DNA of 64,000 nucleotides, from the NCBI RefSeq assembly GCF_027943255.1, contig NC_072895.1:82524001-82588000 (forward strand), given 5' to 3'. The translations under genes were made by a program, and so were the position numbers. The DNA is from Anastrepha obliqua. Its lineage: Eukaryota; Arthropoda; Insecta; Diptera; Tephritidae. The notes beneath the pieces were generated by a model. It had not been told where the DNA came from and did no database searches. It saw nothing but the letters and a program-made list of their open reading frames with translations. Shown here piece by piece: positions 1-10,329 of this stretch; within the stretch, counting starts at the first letter, position 1; every line of letters begins with the position of its first letter.

Positions 1-526
1 AAAGCTTTAAAGGAAGAAAAACTTGCATTCAAAATTAGTCCAATATGAGCGTATTTTATTATCACTAGAGCATACAGTTTGTCAACTACAGGTAATATAT
101 GGAAAAAAATCAGGGTGACAGTTGATAGACAAATTTTCTTTAGCTTAGGGAGGGGAAACAAGAAATTGTAAATACAAAATTTCACAGCATTTACTTGCAC
201 TCTTTCTTGAGCAAACCGTGCATTTCCGATGAAATAATAGCTTCGACGCGATATGGACTAATCAGTTTAGTTGCGTTTACCTGCGACCCAACCAAGTGCT
301 ATTTTTTCAACATTAATCAATTCTATAAACGTGATGGATTTTTCACGTTCTAGTGTTTTTACTATTTATTTGTATTTTTATTATTATTATTTTTTTTATA
401 TATGTATATAGTATTACCAACAAGAACCATATAAAGCAAAACTATAAGCTCTTTACGCAGAATTTTTAGAAAACCGCGTTGAATTTGGATATAATAAAGT
501 GCCCGTTTAAAAAAAAAATAAATAAA
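1..526. other. AT-rich sequence without recognisable gene
   Basis: I see no open reading frame, repeat terminus or splice-framed exon here. The stretch contains A/T runs near 370-400 and 510-530 and runs into the SINE copy that follows. Confidence 0.4.
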
Positions 527-800
527 TAATTGGCGCGTACACTTCTGTTAGGTGTTTGGCCGAGCTCCTCCTCCTATTTGTGATGTGCGTCTGTTGTTCC
601 ACAAATGGAGGGACCTACAGTTTCAAGCCGACTCCGAACGGCAGATATTTTTTATGAGGAGCTTTTTCATGGCAGAAATACACTCGGAGGTTTGCCATTG
701 CCTGCCGAGGGGCGACCGCTATTAGAAAAATGTTTTTATTAATTTTGCTTTCACCGAAATTCGAACCAACGATCTCTCTGTGAGTTCCCGTTTGTGAGTG
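527..800 (-). repeat. tRNA-derived SINE, nearly full length
   Basis: Reverse-oriented copy of the most frequent short repeat in the window (others near 965, 5430/6783, 7361, 11375 and 29052). The shared blocks, in this orientation, are the GCCGAGCTCCTCCTCC block, the TGGAGGGACCTACAGTTTC block, the GGCAGAAATACACTCGGAGG block, the GGCGACCGCTATTAGAAAAA block and a degenerate B-box-like TTCGAACC. The head is polymerase III-like in other copies, so this is called a SINE. It encodes no protein. Confidence 0.75.
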
Positions 801-964
801 CCCGTTTAAGGGAATTTAAAATTCGCCAGTCTTGGGTGCTTTCTTCCACATAAAAATAAAATTGGAGGAGGCGTTAAATGGAGAAAATGAACAAAACCAC
901 GACCGAGAAAATCATCAAAAACCTGTGTTCCTTTTGACCTACTTGCAACTCTATGTTGACTATA

Positions 965-1212
965 ATTGGCGCTTACATCCTTTTTGAGTGCTTGGCCCAG
1001 CTCCTCCTCCAATTTGTGATTTACGTCTTGATGTTTTTCACAAATGTGGGCACCTACAGGAGATGGGTTTAGATTGGGATCTTTTTCTTGGCAGAAATAC
1101 ACTTGGGGCTTTGACCTTATTCATTGAGAAGCGACCGCTATTAGAAAAGATGTTTTGTAATATTTGGTCCGAAGTTTTGTACATGTACACTTCCGAATGG
1201 TAGTCACACACA
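965..1212 (-). repeat. Diverged copy of the same SINE
   Basis: It has the same order of blocks as the 527-800 copy (CCAGCTCCTCCTCC, GGCAGAAATACACTTGGGG, GCGACCGCTATTAGAAAAG, then CCGAATGGTAGTCACACAC at the tRNA-like head). It carries many substitutions and a changed middle, so it is an older insertion. The B box is not recognisable. Confidence 0.65.
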
Positions 1213-1514
1213 AACCCATTTGACTACGGCGGTCGCTTATTGGATGCCTGTGTTAGAGAAATTCACGCAGTTTCCAAATATTTAGAAGAAAAGGGCCAAG
1301 CATTGTCTCTGTTACTGTCCCACTCGCAATAAAACTCGACGACACTGTGCTAAAAATATGTATGTATTTGAAAGGCGAACGGACTTTAATTCAACGAGCA
1401 TGCGGAATTTTCAACGATTCAATTCGGGGTTACGTCAATATAGCGATAGAAAAAATTAGCATACTTTCAGCAAAAGGATGAAATTTGATATATTAGAACT
1501 TTTCAAAGTAGATA

Positions 1515-2524
1515 CGAGAGGGGCCTTTTATATTTCGGGATTTGGCAACCCTGGTGTTGCAATCTGGCAACTGACAGCTGTATCGCAAAGTTTGACATTT
1601 TTTGGCTTTTATGTACTCAGAACGTTTTGAAATACCAGCCCTATTTGTGTTGTTTACAGTAACTTAAAAGATTCATCTCGGTCCAAAAATGGAATTAAAT
1701 CGTGAACATTGTCATGCGTTTATTTTTACAACTTTCGACGTGGATTAACTCAGCAACATTTCATGGATGAACTTAATTCATTTTTTGGCGATGAAGCTCC
1801 ATCAAGGACCAGTGTTTATCGATGGTATGGTGAATTCAATCGTTGTCGTAGTTCACTCCAAGACGAATTTCGTGAAGGTCATCCAAAATCAGTTGTTGTT
1901 CCGAAAACCATTGATGATGTGCGCGAACTGATATTGCAAGTGGGACCAACATACATTCAACATTGCATAAACATTTGACTGTCAAAAAAAATTTGTTCGC
2001 GTTGGTCGCCTGTTTTTTCGGAAAAACTGAACATGTCGCAGCCGTACCACTAGAACAACGCAGAACAGTAAATTCTGAGTGGTACACAACCATTTGTTTG
2101 CCAGTTGTCTTCCAAGAAGTTAGAAAAACCAATCGCCAAAGACGGATCACTCTTCCCCAGGACAGTGCGAGCTCTCACACATCGGCTCAAACAACTGCAT
2201 TTTTGAGCACCCAAAACATCCAATTAATGGGTCATCCGCCGTATAGTCCTGACTTGGCACCGAATGACTTCTTTTTATTCCCGTACGTAAAAACCAAACT
2301 GAGAGGTCAACGTTTTTCGACACCTGAAGAAGCTGTTGCGGCATTCAGAATGCATGTTTTGGAGGTACCTCATTCAGAGTGGCAAAAGTGCTTCGACAAT
2401 TGGTTCAAACGCATGCAAAAGTGTATAGATCTTCATGGAGAATATTTTGAAAACAATAAAGTGATTTTCGATGATTAAAATTTGTTTTTGTTCTCTAATC
2501 CCGAAATATAAAAGGCACCCCTCG
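1515..2524 (+). mobile_element. mariner (DD34D) deletion derivative
   Basis: The ends are inverted repeats: the left end begins CGAGAGGGGCCTTTTATATT and the right end reads AATATAAAAGGCACCCCTCG. TA dinucleotides flank both sides (1513-1514 and 2525-2526), the standard mariner target duplication. The element is about 1.0 kb, against 1.28 kb for the related copy at 31390-32671, because internal segments are missing. It cannot encode a working transposase but keeps both ends, so it could be moved in trans. Confidence 0.85.
1689..2478 (+). pseudogene. mariner transposase, frameshifted and internally deleted
   Basis: The ATG at 1689 starts the same N-terminus as the 31.4-32.7 kb copy, but a frameshift follows within about 12 codons. 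Frames at 1709-1978 and 1963-2478 carry the helix-turn-helix region (VYRWYGEFNR, then a GHPKS linker) and the catalytic C-terminal half. The second aspartate lies in QDSASSHTS and the third in SPDLAPND, 34 residues apart, so this is a DD34D mariner. The block that should hold the first aspartate (GDE motif) is deleted: TVKK runs almost straight into the VACFFGKT segment. Transposition activity is therefore lost. Confidence 0.85.
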
Positions 2525-2529
2525 TAATA

Positions 2530-4240
2530 CAAAATAAAACTTTTTCATCAACCTTTCTTTTTCGACACGTCAACAAAAAATATTCTTTGTATTATAAATA
2601 TGAATATATATAGAAGTAGTTGTGTTTTTGACATCGATTAACAGTGAGTTTCAAGACGAATCTATTAAAGGCGGTGTTGGTAAATCAGCTGAGTTTTTGT
2701 GTTTTCCTTCGCCGTGTCCATGTCGCTGTCAGCTCAGAATGAAAGAAGGCGAATTCATTATTTGGTTTTTAGCTTCTCAATACTTTGCTTTGACAATCAA
2801 ACGTACAGAATAGTGTTGTTGGTCTAGGGCCACCAGCGTTATTGAATCCGCCTTGGGGAGTTTCGGTTGTTTTGAAAAGTTCAAAGTTTTAAAAAGAAGT
2901 TGTTTGAAAATTCGTTTATAAAAAAGCGATGTAATACGTCAAAAAGAAAAGAACATTCGCACTTCAATGTAAAATATAATTGTTAATATACAGGTTAGAC
3001 TTAAGATTTAAGTTAAGATTTAATCGAAAATCATTTTGCTCTTGGCCGCTTTTGTGGCTGCTTTGCACTACCGGCAATCCAAAGGATTATTTAAAAATTT
3101 CCATAGATATCTTAATTTCTCCCCATTTTGGAATGATTTCTCTATTGTTCGACAAAAATTTTTCGTAGAAATACGAAAATCAAAGATTACATAAATGAAC
3201 TCAATTTTTTGGGTATTTTAGAAAGTCTAAATTTTCTGACTTAGAAGTCCACTATAGTAATCCAAATCGGCCGACAAATAATATTTCCATCCTGTTGATT
3301 GTTTAATAAATCATTCGAAGGGATATAAGCCAACTTAGAAACGAATAGTAATAATAAATCCAAAGAATTTTCCAACAGGGTTTGCATTGGTTATAAATTG
3401 CTTCGTAACTTCAAAGCTAACAATTTAAGGCTTGTGTATACAAAAATACATGTGCGCAAAGCATTCGCGTCTGTGTGCTTAATGATGTATGTTAGTATAA
3501 ACACAGATGCAGGGTAACTCTTTTATATTATCTTCACTTTTATTAACCTTATCTCCACACATGTACGTACATATATTTATACGCCTGCACAATAAATAAA
3601 TCCTGCCTGCTCTATTGCCTTAATTACCTCTTCTTCCATCTGCGTCTTCGTGTTTTGTGGCTGACTGAAGGAACATCTGTTGCTCGGCAACTAAATTCAC
3701 AACGTGCACATATATACATATGTATATTCATCTACAGTTTTGGCAATAAGTTTTAATTGGTAATTGAGAGAAAAAAATGTAAATCTGTTTAATTATACAC
3801 AGGTTGCCGAGGCATGAGGATAGAGTAAGTTCACGATTTTGGAATGAGTTCCATTTTTCAAAAGCAAGAAGAGGATGTATGCATATGTTTGTTCCGGTAC
3901 TTGTGGGAGATGCATGTGTTACTGCCTAAAAACCTAAGGGAGCATGCATCTATTTTTTATCAAATATTTATTATGTTGCCTAAACACTTATTTTTTATTT
4001 TTATATTATATACTACACGCTTTTCGCTCAGTTATTTATCTTTACGCAACTCATAAATGTCTTTAAGATATAAGTCAGATCACCCTTCAAATACGATTCC
4101 TACAAGTATTTCAACTCCAGTGGGACTAAAAAAATTTCATAAAAATCGGTTCACCTATTTTGTAGCCTATAGGCCACACACAATCACACATAAACCCAAA
4201 TTTATATCGACGTGTGTATAAACTAACATAATTTGCGGTC
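2530..4240. other. No gene seen; AT-rich intergenic or intronic DNA
   Basis: The short open frames here have no recognisable domain and look like chance. Around 4085-4200 there is an AAAAATCGGTTCACCTATTT motif followed by a CACACAATCACACATAAACC stretch. It resembles the 3' tails of some insect retroposons, but I cannot assign it. Confidence 0.35.
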
Positions 4241-4625
4241 AGTCTTATGCCACTAATTATTGCAAAGCCCAGTGCAGCGACAGCCTATCCTTTGCTTGTG
4301 AAGCGATTTGAAATTTTGTCAAACACAATCCGAATTCGTGAAGATTTAAATGTCGAAGAATCAACTATTGCAAAATGCTTGAAAGCATTACGAGTTGAAC
4401 AAAGAACTGCTAACTTCACATGAATTACACAGGCCTCCATAATTGTCAGACAAAGGCACAGAATGCCATATATTTTAATGTAATATAGGCCCAATATTCA
4501 GTTGGACAAAGAATTGCAAAGTACCACCCCACGCGCCATATTCGTCAAACATGGCATCACTGGATTACCATTTGCCTCAAATGATGTCACCAATACGTAC
4601 AGGACAACATTTTAAGTCTAGCTCT
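4241..4625 (+). pseudogene. Possible mariner transposase relic
   Basis: Two separated pieces in the plus frames look like mariner transposase. Near 4330-4400 is a helix-turn-helix-like REDLNVEESTIAKCLKALR. Near 4530-4580 is HAPYSSNMASLDYHL, which matches the YSPDLAPxDYHLF block around the third aspartate. Everything between is missing or scrambled and no terminal repeats were found. The call rests on short motif resemblance only. Confidence 0.35.
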
Positions 4626-5034
4626 CCTTAAAAGATTAGTATTTAAAGTACTTCTTCAGGATGCTCTTACTTCTTCTTACGCTTTACGGATTAGTAGAGA
4701 TTGTGGCCGCAGATGGCGTATACTATACTTCGAATAAATAACACAGGTCTACGTGTTTTTTTTTTTCTTTATATGAGATTGGTTTTTGATTTATTTTTGT
4801 GTGATTATGGTTTTCAAAGCACGCATCACTTCATTATTTTAAGAATAGTGGGAGTAAACAACTACAAAAAACGTGTTTTGGGACTATTTTTCATAAAAAT
4901 CCTACGCACTAGAGACTTAGAGACTATCTTCAAATTTAGTTTAATTTTTTTAAAGTGTTTTACTTCCATAAAGAAGGGAACAATTTTATACCTATACCTA
5001 CTCAATATGTACTAAAGGCTCGACTACACAATTT

Positions 5035-5200
5035 ATGAGTGTTGCTATAGTGGAATGAGTTGGTATGTGACTACCATTCGTTAGTACATGGGGCCGAAAA
5101 CCTGGGTGTGAAACAGCACACGATAGAAAAAGTGGTTTCTAATAGTGGTCGGCCCAAGCTATAGCCTTTTTAGTGGCCTCCAAATATGATACTTTCGTTA
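5035..5200 (+). repeat. SINE-related fragment
   Basis: It contains GTGACTACCATTCGTTAGTA and a later TTTCTAATAGTGGTCGGCCC, the head and mid blocks of the tRNA-derived SINE family. The region between is diverged and the downstream GAGCTCGGCC block is absent. Probably an old or variant copy. Confidence 0.45.
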
Positions 5201-5429
5201 ATAAAAATAATAGTGATAAACTACTACAAGTACAAAACTCTCAAACTCTGAAAAAGAGGTTTTTCTTAAATTTTGGTCAGAGTTCTGGTTTTTGACACAT
5301 TTTGAAATTTTATTCAGTGAAATACCTTTTTCGTACAAAATTATTCATTTTGCTCTAGCGCTGAAAAATCAACCAAAAGTCATATTATTTAATGACTAAG
5401 GAAGAATACGCAACCCACATCGTACGGCG

Positions 5430-5505
5430 GCTGCGGTAGCCGAATGCGTTGGTGCCAGACTACCATTCGGTAGTACCTGGGTGCTGAAGTATGAGGCAAG
5501 AAATA
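5430..5505 (+). repeat. SINE head, 5' half of a split copy
   Basis: GGTAGCCGAATGCGTTGGTG is a good polymerase III A-box-like sequence and is followed by GACTACCATTCGGTAG, as in the other SINE heads. The copy stops at the left end of the mariner at 5506 and resumes at 6783, so the mariner inserted into it. Confidence 0.55.
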
Positions 5506-6782
5506 ACAGGTCAGTCCATAAGTTCGTGCGTTTTTAAAGGTGGTTTTAAAATTAATAAAAAAGATGTTTAAAGTATTTATTAATCAATAATATATTTCCC
5601 TTCACTGTTTATAATGTCTTTTCAACGTTTAGGCAAATTTTTAATTCCCTGCTCAAGAAATGTATTGCGCTTGGAGCCAAAATACGCCTCAATATCCCTT
5701 TTTATAACTTTTTTTGAGGAGTAGTTCTTGTTGCTCATATGGGATTGAAGTCCATGGAAAAGGTGATAATCACAAGGTGCAATATCCGGAGAGTATGGTG
5801 GATGCGGCATTAGCTCCCATCCGCGATCGTTCAGCTTGCCTAATGTTTGCTTTGCGGTATGAGGTCTTGCGTTGTCGTGGTGAAACAAAACTTTGCGTCT
5901 ATTCACTAAAGACGGCCGATTTTTTTTAAGCGCCTCATTCAGGTTTGATAGCTGAGGGGGAAAATAATCAGCAGTTATCGTCTGGTTTGGTTACAGAAAT
6001 TCATAATAAACAATACCGGCCATATCCCAGCAAATAGACAGGAGAATCTTCTTGGGGTGAAGGCCATCTCTAGGGGTCGGTTCTGGTGTTTCATCTTTAT
6101 CTAACCATTGGCGTTTGCAAACAGGATTATTGTAAAGGACCCATTTTTCATCACCAGTAACGATATGGTTCACAAAACTTTAATTTTCAAGCCGTTGCAG
6201 CAGCTGAGAACACACATTCACTCTCTGCTGAAGGTTGGCGATGCAAAGTCTATGCGAAACCCATTTTCCCAGCTTTGAAACCTTTCCCAACTGAACCAGG
6301 TGCCTGTGAACTGTTGCATGCGATGAATTTAACCTCTGAGCTATCATATTGACTGTCAAATTTGGCTCAGCTTCCATGAGTTCGAGCAAGGCGTCGGAGT
6401 TAAAGACTTCAGGACGGCCAGCGCGCGGGGCATCCTCCACGTCGCAGTTACCACTTCGGAATTTTGAAAACCACTTTTGCGCAGACCTTACACTCACGGT
6501 ATCCTCTCCGTGAACAGTGTTTATTTCTCCAGCAGCAGTTGTTGCATATTTACGACTTTTATAAAAAGATACAAAATATGCCTCTTATTCGTGTTTGAAG
6601 ATTCCATTTTATTTTTTAACAACACGTGCTTCTATCCGCGATTAAAATCACTTGTTGAATGTACAAAATATCAAAGAAAATATAAATAGTTCCGTTATAT
6701 TCCTCGAATAATTTTTTGTATACAAAAATCGTACAAAAGTGAAATTATGGATAAAGTACGCACGAACTTATGGACTGGCCGA
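5506..6782 (-). mobile_element. mariner (DD34D) inserted in a SINE
   Basis: The inverted ends are GGTCAGTCCATAAGTTCGTG on the left (from 5509) and CACGAACTTATGGACTGGCC on the right (to 6780). TA is present at 5504-5505 and 6783-6784. The length of about 1.28 kb is typical of mariner. Sequence on both sides belongs to one SINE, so the mariner is the younger insertion. Confidence 0.85.
5622..6606 (-). pseudogene. mariner transposase, broken by stops and frameshifts
   Basis: The reading runs on the minus strand from a likely ATG at 6606. Pieces in order are a helix-turn-helix part (SVRSAQKWFSKFRSGN, then GRPEV linker), the WVSHRL block (normally WVPHEL), GDEKWVLYNN with the first aspartate, HHDNARPHTA with the second, and YSPDIAPCDYHLF with the third. 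D2 and D3 are separated by 34 residues (DD34D). All three catalytic aspartates survive, but the frame is interrupted near 6540, 6178 and 5930-5990. It is nearly full length and decayed by point changes and small indels. Confidence 0.85.
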
Positions 6783-6956
6783 TAATAGAACATGTTTTTT
6801 TCTACAAGCAGCAATGGCAAACCTCCGAGTGTATTTCTGGTATGAAAAAGGCCCTCATAAAAAATTGTGTGCCATTCGGGAGCAGCATAAAACGGAACTT
6901 TCTTCCATTTGCCGAAAGAGATGCACACTACAAACTGAACGAGGAGCTTAGCTAAG
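6783..6956 (+). repeat. SINE 3' part, second half of a split copy
   Basis: It carries GCAATGGCAAACCTCCGAGT, the ATGAAAAAGGCCCTCATAAA block and ends near ACGAGGAGCTTAGCTAAGCT. These are the middle and 3' blocks of the SINE whose head lies at 5430-5505 on the other side of the mariner. Confidence 0.6.
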
Positions 6957-7284
6957 CTTCCAACAATTATATATACATATAGATGGAATTTTCCAAAATC
7001 CTCCAGCCTGCATGCTTACAAATGTCGATTATTATGGCAAGCCTTTCTTTTCGCTTTTTGTGGCATGTAGACCGAATATTTTTCTTCTAAACTTCAGTAG
7101 TTTTGGGTTTTTGGCATAAACTCTGTATTTCAGATAGCCCACAGAAAATAGTCCGAAGGTGATTAATTCGATGATATTTGCGGCAAAATTGCTCTAGAAT
7201 TTTGTAAATTTATACTTCTTCGGAATTTTGTTTCTAATAATTTAATTGTTTCGTTGAATGGGTGGCATGTCGCACTGTCTTATA

Positions 7285-7360
7285 AGGTTGCGCAAAATTA
7301 ATCACCCTATCGGAAGATTTATAATATTTGAAACTTGGGAATCATACAGCTGCAGAATGG
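7285..7360 (+). repeat. MITE, left part of a split copy
   Basis: It begins after TA (7283-7284) with AGGTTGCGCAAAATTAATCACCCTATCGGAAG, a close match to the MITE terminus at 27120. The internal CAGCTGCAG block is reached at 7350, where a SINE interrupts it. The right part resumes at 8652. Confidence 0.6.
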
Positions 7361-7645
7361 CTTGGTGTGTGATTACCATTCGGAATTCACAGAGAGAACA
7401 TTGGTTAGAATCTCGGTGAAACCAAAATTAATCAAAACATTTTTCTAATAGCGGTCGCCCCTCGGCAGGCAATGGCAAACCTCCGAGTGTATTTCTGCCA
7501 TGAAAAAGCTCCTCATAAAAATATCTGCCGTTCGGAGTTGGCTTGAAACTGTAGGTCCCTCCATTTATGGAACAACATCAAGACGCACACCACAAATAGG
7601 AGGAGCTCGGCCAAACACCTAAAAAGGGTGTATGCGCCAATTATA
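7361..7645 (+). repeat. tRNA-derived SINE inserted in a MITE
   Basis: Complete copy: head with GTGTGATTACCATTCGGAATTC, B-box-like GGTTAGAATCTCG, middle GCGGTCGCCCCTCGGCAGGC, 3' part GGAGGAGCTCGGCCAAACAC and end GCCAATTATA. The tail continues as TATATATATAG after the mariner inserted at 7646-8637. It is flanked on both sides by MITE sequence. Confidence 0.75.
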
Positions 7646-8637
7646 CAGGGTGGCTGATGAATTTTGCTACATTAAGAAACTCTAATAACTTTTTTTTTAG
7701 TGTATGGAATTCATTTATTTTTTTTCAAGTTGAAGGTCATTAAATTTTATTAAATGTAGCTTAACTAGTTTTAAAAATAATTGAATTTAAATGCCCCCAT
7801 GCTCGTTGACACAAGTGCGGCATCTTAGTAAAAAGTTGTTCATTGCTGCTTTGAGAGTTGCGACAGGAATAGCCGCAATTGTTGCCCGAATGGATTGTTT
7901 TAGTTCATCCAAATTTGTTGGCTTTGTTTTATAAACTTCTTGTTTACATAAGCCCCACAAGAAAAAGTCAGGTGCAGTAAGGTCAGGCGAGCTGGGGGGC
8001 CAACGAAATTCGGAGTTTCTTGAAATCAGTTTATTGGGAAATTTTCGTCGCAACTCTGTCATAACAGTCTGGGCTATGTGAGACGTTGCCCCATCTTGTT
8101 GAAACCACACAGAGTTGAAAGGAATTCTCTTTCGGCGTAGTTCTGGATAGAAAAATTCTTTCAGCATTTTCAAATTTTGTAGGGAAATAAGTCTAAATCT
8201 TTGTGCATTATTGTTTGCAAAGACTGTCGGCTGACACCAAGTTGAGCAGATAAACTTCTTGTTGAAACCCTTGGATTGCTTTGTATAGCTGCAGCTACAG
8301 CAGCGATCGTTTCCTCCGTCCGAACTGGTGGGTTTCGATGATAAGGCCTTCTTGCGACTGTTCCTTGCTCAGCAAAATTATTCACCAGTCTCATTATGGT
8401 CCATCTGCTCGGGGGATCGCCGCCAAACATCCGCCTGTACTCTCTCTGTACCAAAACTACGGACTCCAGTGCGTGATAGCGGCGGACTATCCAAATTCTT
8501 GTTTGCGTGTCCCAGTTATCCATTTTAATAAATTTTAAAGATCAATCTGCAAATTAAAACAAAAATGGAACAGATAACTTAAAAAGAAAAAAAGTTATTC
8601 AATTTTTTTTTGGTAGCGGCTTTCATCGGCCACCCTG
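7646..8637 (-). mobile_element. mariner-like element (DD41D, rosa type), internally deleted
   Basis: The inverted ends are CAGGGTGGCTGATGAATTTT on the left and, read inward from the right, CAGGGTGGCCGATGAAAGCC. TA flanks both sides (7644-7645 and 8638-8639). At 992 bp it is about 330 bp shorter than the intact DD41D element at 16739-18057. The missing part is the centre of the transposase. Confidence 0.85.
7787..8523 (-). pseudogene. DD41D transposase lacking the first catalytic block
   Basis: The N-terminal frame (8170-8523) has two helix-turn-helix-like parts, RWTIMRLVNNF and STRSLSAQLGVSRQSLQTI, ending in LFPYKI. The C-terminal frame (7787-8173) has FQQDGATSH with D2 and SPDLTAPDFFLWG with D3. 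There are 41 residues between D2 and D3, the spacing of the rosa group of mariners (known from Ceratitis). LFPYKI joins KMLKEFF near 8170, so the roughly 110 residues that should include the first aspartate are gone. Confidence 0.85.
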
Positions 8638-8651
8638 TATATATATATAGT

Positions 8652-8776
8652 ACAAACAGGCAAGAATTTGAGCGGCTAAAGGTCAGAATGAAGATTTCCA
8701 TTACTCAAAATAGTTTTTTTTATTTAGTAAAAAAGTTATTCAAAAACAAAATTAGATGATTAATTGCGTCACATCG
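8652..8776 (+). repeat. MITE, right part of a split copy
   Basis: It starts with ACAAACAGGCAAGAATTTGA and continues through CAGAATGAAGATTTCCATTA and TTTAGTAAAAAAGTTATTCA to a terminus TGATTAATTGCGTCACATCG. The same blocks occur in the same order in the reversed copies at 11650-11895 and 43630-45352. It completes the copy that starts at 7285. Confidence 0.55.
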
Positions 8777-8779
8777 CCA

Positions 8780-9320
8780 ATATCCATTACATCAGCAATA
8801 GATGAAAATAAAGTTGTTAATATATCGTAATTGGTTGTAACACCTCTTAAATTACAAATATTGATTGTAGCAATTACAGCACCTTTTTGCACCCGAGCTG
8901 CAAAAGAACACCCCAAACCGACAATTTTTTACATTTACTGACAGTTGCTCCATTGGTTTCGTTTTATTTGTTTATCCAGCAGTTAGACGTACTTTTTTAT
9001 TCAAGGCGCATCCTTACAAGAACACAGCAGTAATGGAAACCCCAAAAGTGCATACTTTTTCGTTGCACGTATTTTTTCCGCAATTTGTTGGCTTGAGTGT
9101 CAAAATTTCAATCAGAATGTAAATAAAAAAACACACCGCTTCGACACTGAAACCAACAAATCACAAGAGAAAAACAAATCAGCTATTTTATGCTATCGGT
9201 TTCAGTAACAATTAAATTTCAGGAGCCAGGGTCCCAATCCACTCGATGGGGCTGCCATCTTAGATTTGGTTGAAGGGAGCAGCATTTCCTAGTCATATGC
9301 TTGCTGCAAAAATAATATGG
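8780..9320. other. No gene seen
   Basis: AT-rich sequence with no open frame above background and no recognised repeat terminus. Confidence 0.35.
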
Positions 9321-9321
9321 G

Positions 9322-9760
9322 TTAGATTGAAATGATTGCCCATAGAGAGAGCACACTTGGACGAAAATCAAAAACTCGATGATGCCATTGTAAAGAAGGT
9401 GGGAAGACTAGGAAAAAGTAAGTACGAAGAGAGGCAGAGGGGTTTAAGGATGTGTATTTGTTGATAATGCCCGAACAGAGACTGAAATTCATCAGATTTT
9501 TAATATCAGACCCTGCTGAATCAGGTATAGGCATAGCAAAGAGGACAGAGCCAAGATACTTAAATCTTAGCCCCTCGAAAGTAGGGCAGCTAAGGAAAAG
9601 GTGCTGATATGATCCCACCTCATCCTCCATACAGCTGACGCAAAAAGTGAAAAAAAAGAATATAAAAAACTCCCTAATATTTTTGGAGTATGCTGCTGAA
9701 GCGACAGTACATTGCCGGATATATATATAAATTTTGATCCCCTTCAAAGCTTTGTCCTAG
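9322..9760 (-). pseudogene. LINE ORF2 C-terminal remnant
   Basis: The minus-strand frame contains FCVSCMEDEVGSYQHLFLSC followed by PTFEGLR. This is the CxxC...H...C cysteine-histidine motif at the end of ORF2 in RNase H-bearing LINEs; compare CRSC...H...C in the intact element at 56046-59618. The rest of ORF2 is absent, and downstream residues match only loosely. It is an old 5'-truncated copy whose clade cannot be assigned. Confidence 0.5.
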
Positions 9761-10012
9761 AGAGGAACTGTTTTCAATAAAGAACGTTCGAAAGCGAAAG
9801 TTTATTAATGGTTTTATACAGCAAACTAAAATTTTCCATTATCTTTTTTATTCCGGTCTCTATAAAAAGGTTGCCATGTTTAAAAATGTTTGAAAATGAA
9901 ATTAAGTTTTTACAGATCGATGTTCGTAGTAGGTTTCAACTACTTTCTTCAGTTCTCCGGAAAAATCTAATTTATTTTAGTACAATAAATTGCAGATTTC
10001 TTTTTAAAATCT

Positions 10013-10326
10013 CTCAGAGCAGATGCCATAGAATTGAGAAAGCTATCGCAACAGCAAACGAAGCAACACCAACACAAAATACCCTGACATTTGCTTATTT
10101 TTGCTGTGAAACGGCCGTTAGAAAGGTAGACATTCCATATGATATCTGCTCTGGGTAAGAAAGACTACTTGTTTCGCCACTCTTTGGCAACAAACGAAGC
10201 AACACCAAAACAAAATACCCCGACATTTGCTCATTTTTGCTGTGAACCGGCCGTTAGAAAGGTAGAACTTCTATATGATATCTGCTCTGGATAAGAAAGA
10301 CTACTTGTTTCGCCACTCTTTGGCAT
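10013..10326. repeat. Tandem duplication (136-bp period) next to an inverted-repeat end
   Basis: Units 10055-10190 and 10191-10326 are near-identical, each running from CAAACGAAGCAACACC to CGCCACTCTTTGGCA. Just before the first unit, CAGAGCAGATGCCATAGAAT (from 10013) is an imperfect inverted match to ATATGATATCTGCTCTG inside each unit. This suggests a short inverted-repeat element partly duplicated in tandem. The hAT-like look of the CAGAG end is only a suggestion. Confidence 0.55.
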
Positions 10327-10329
10327 CTT

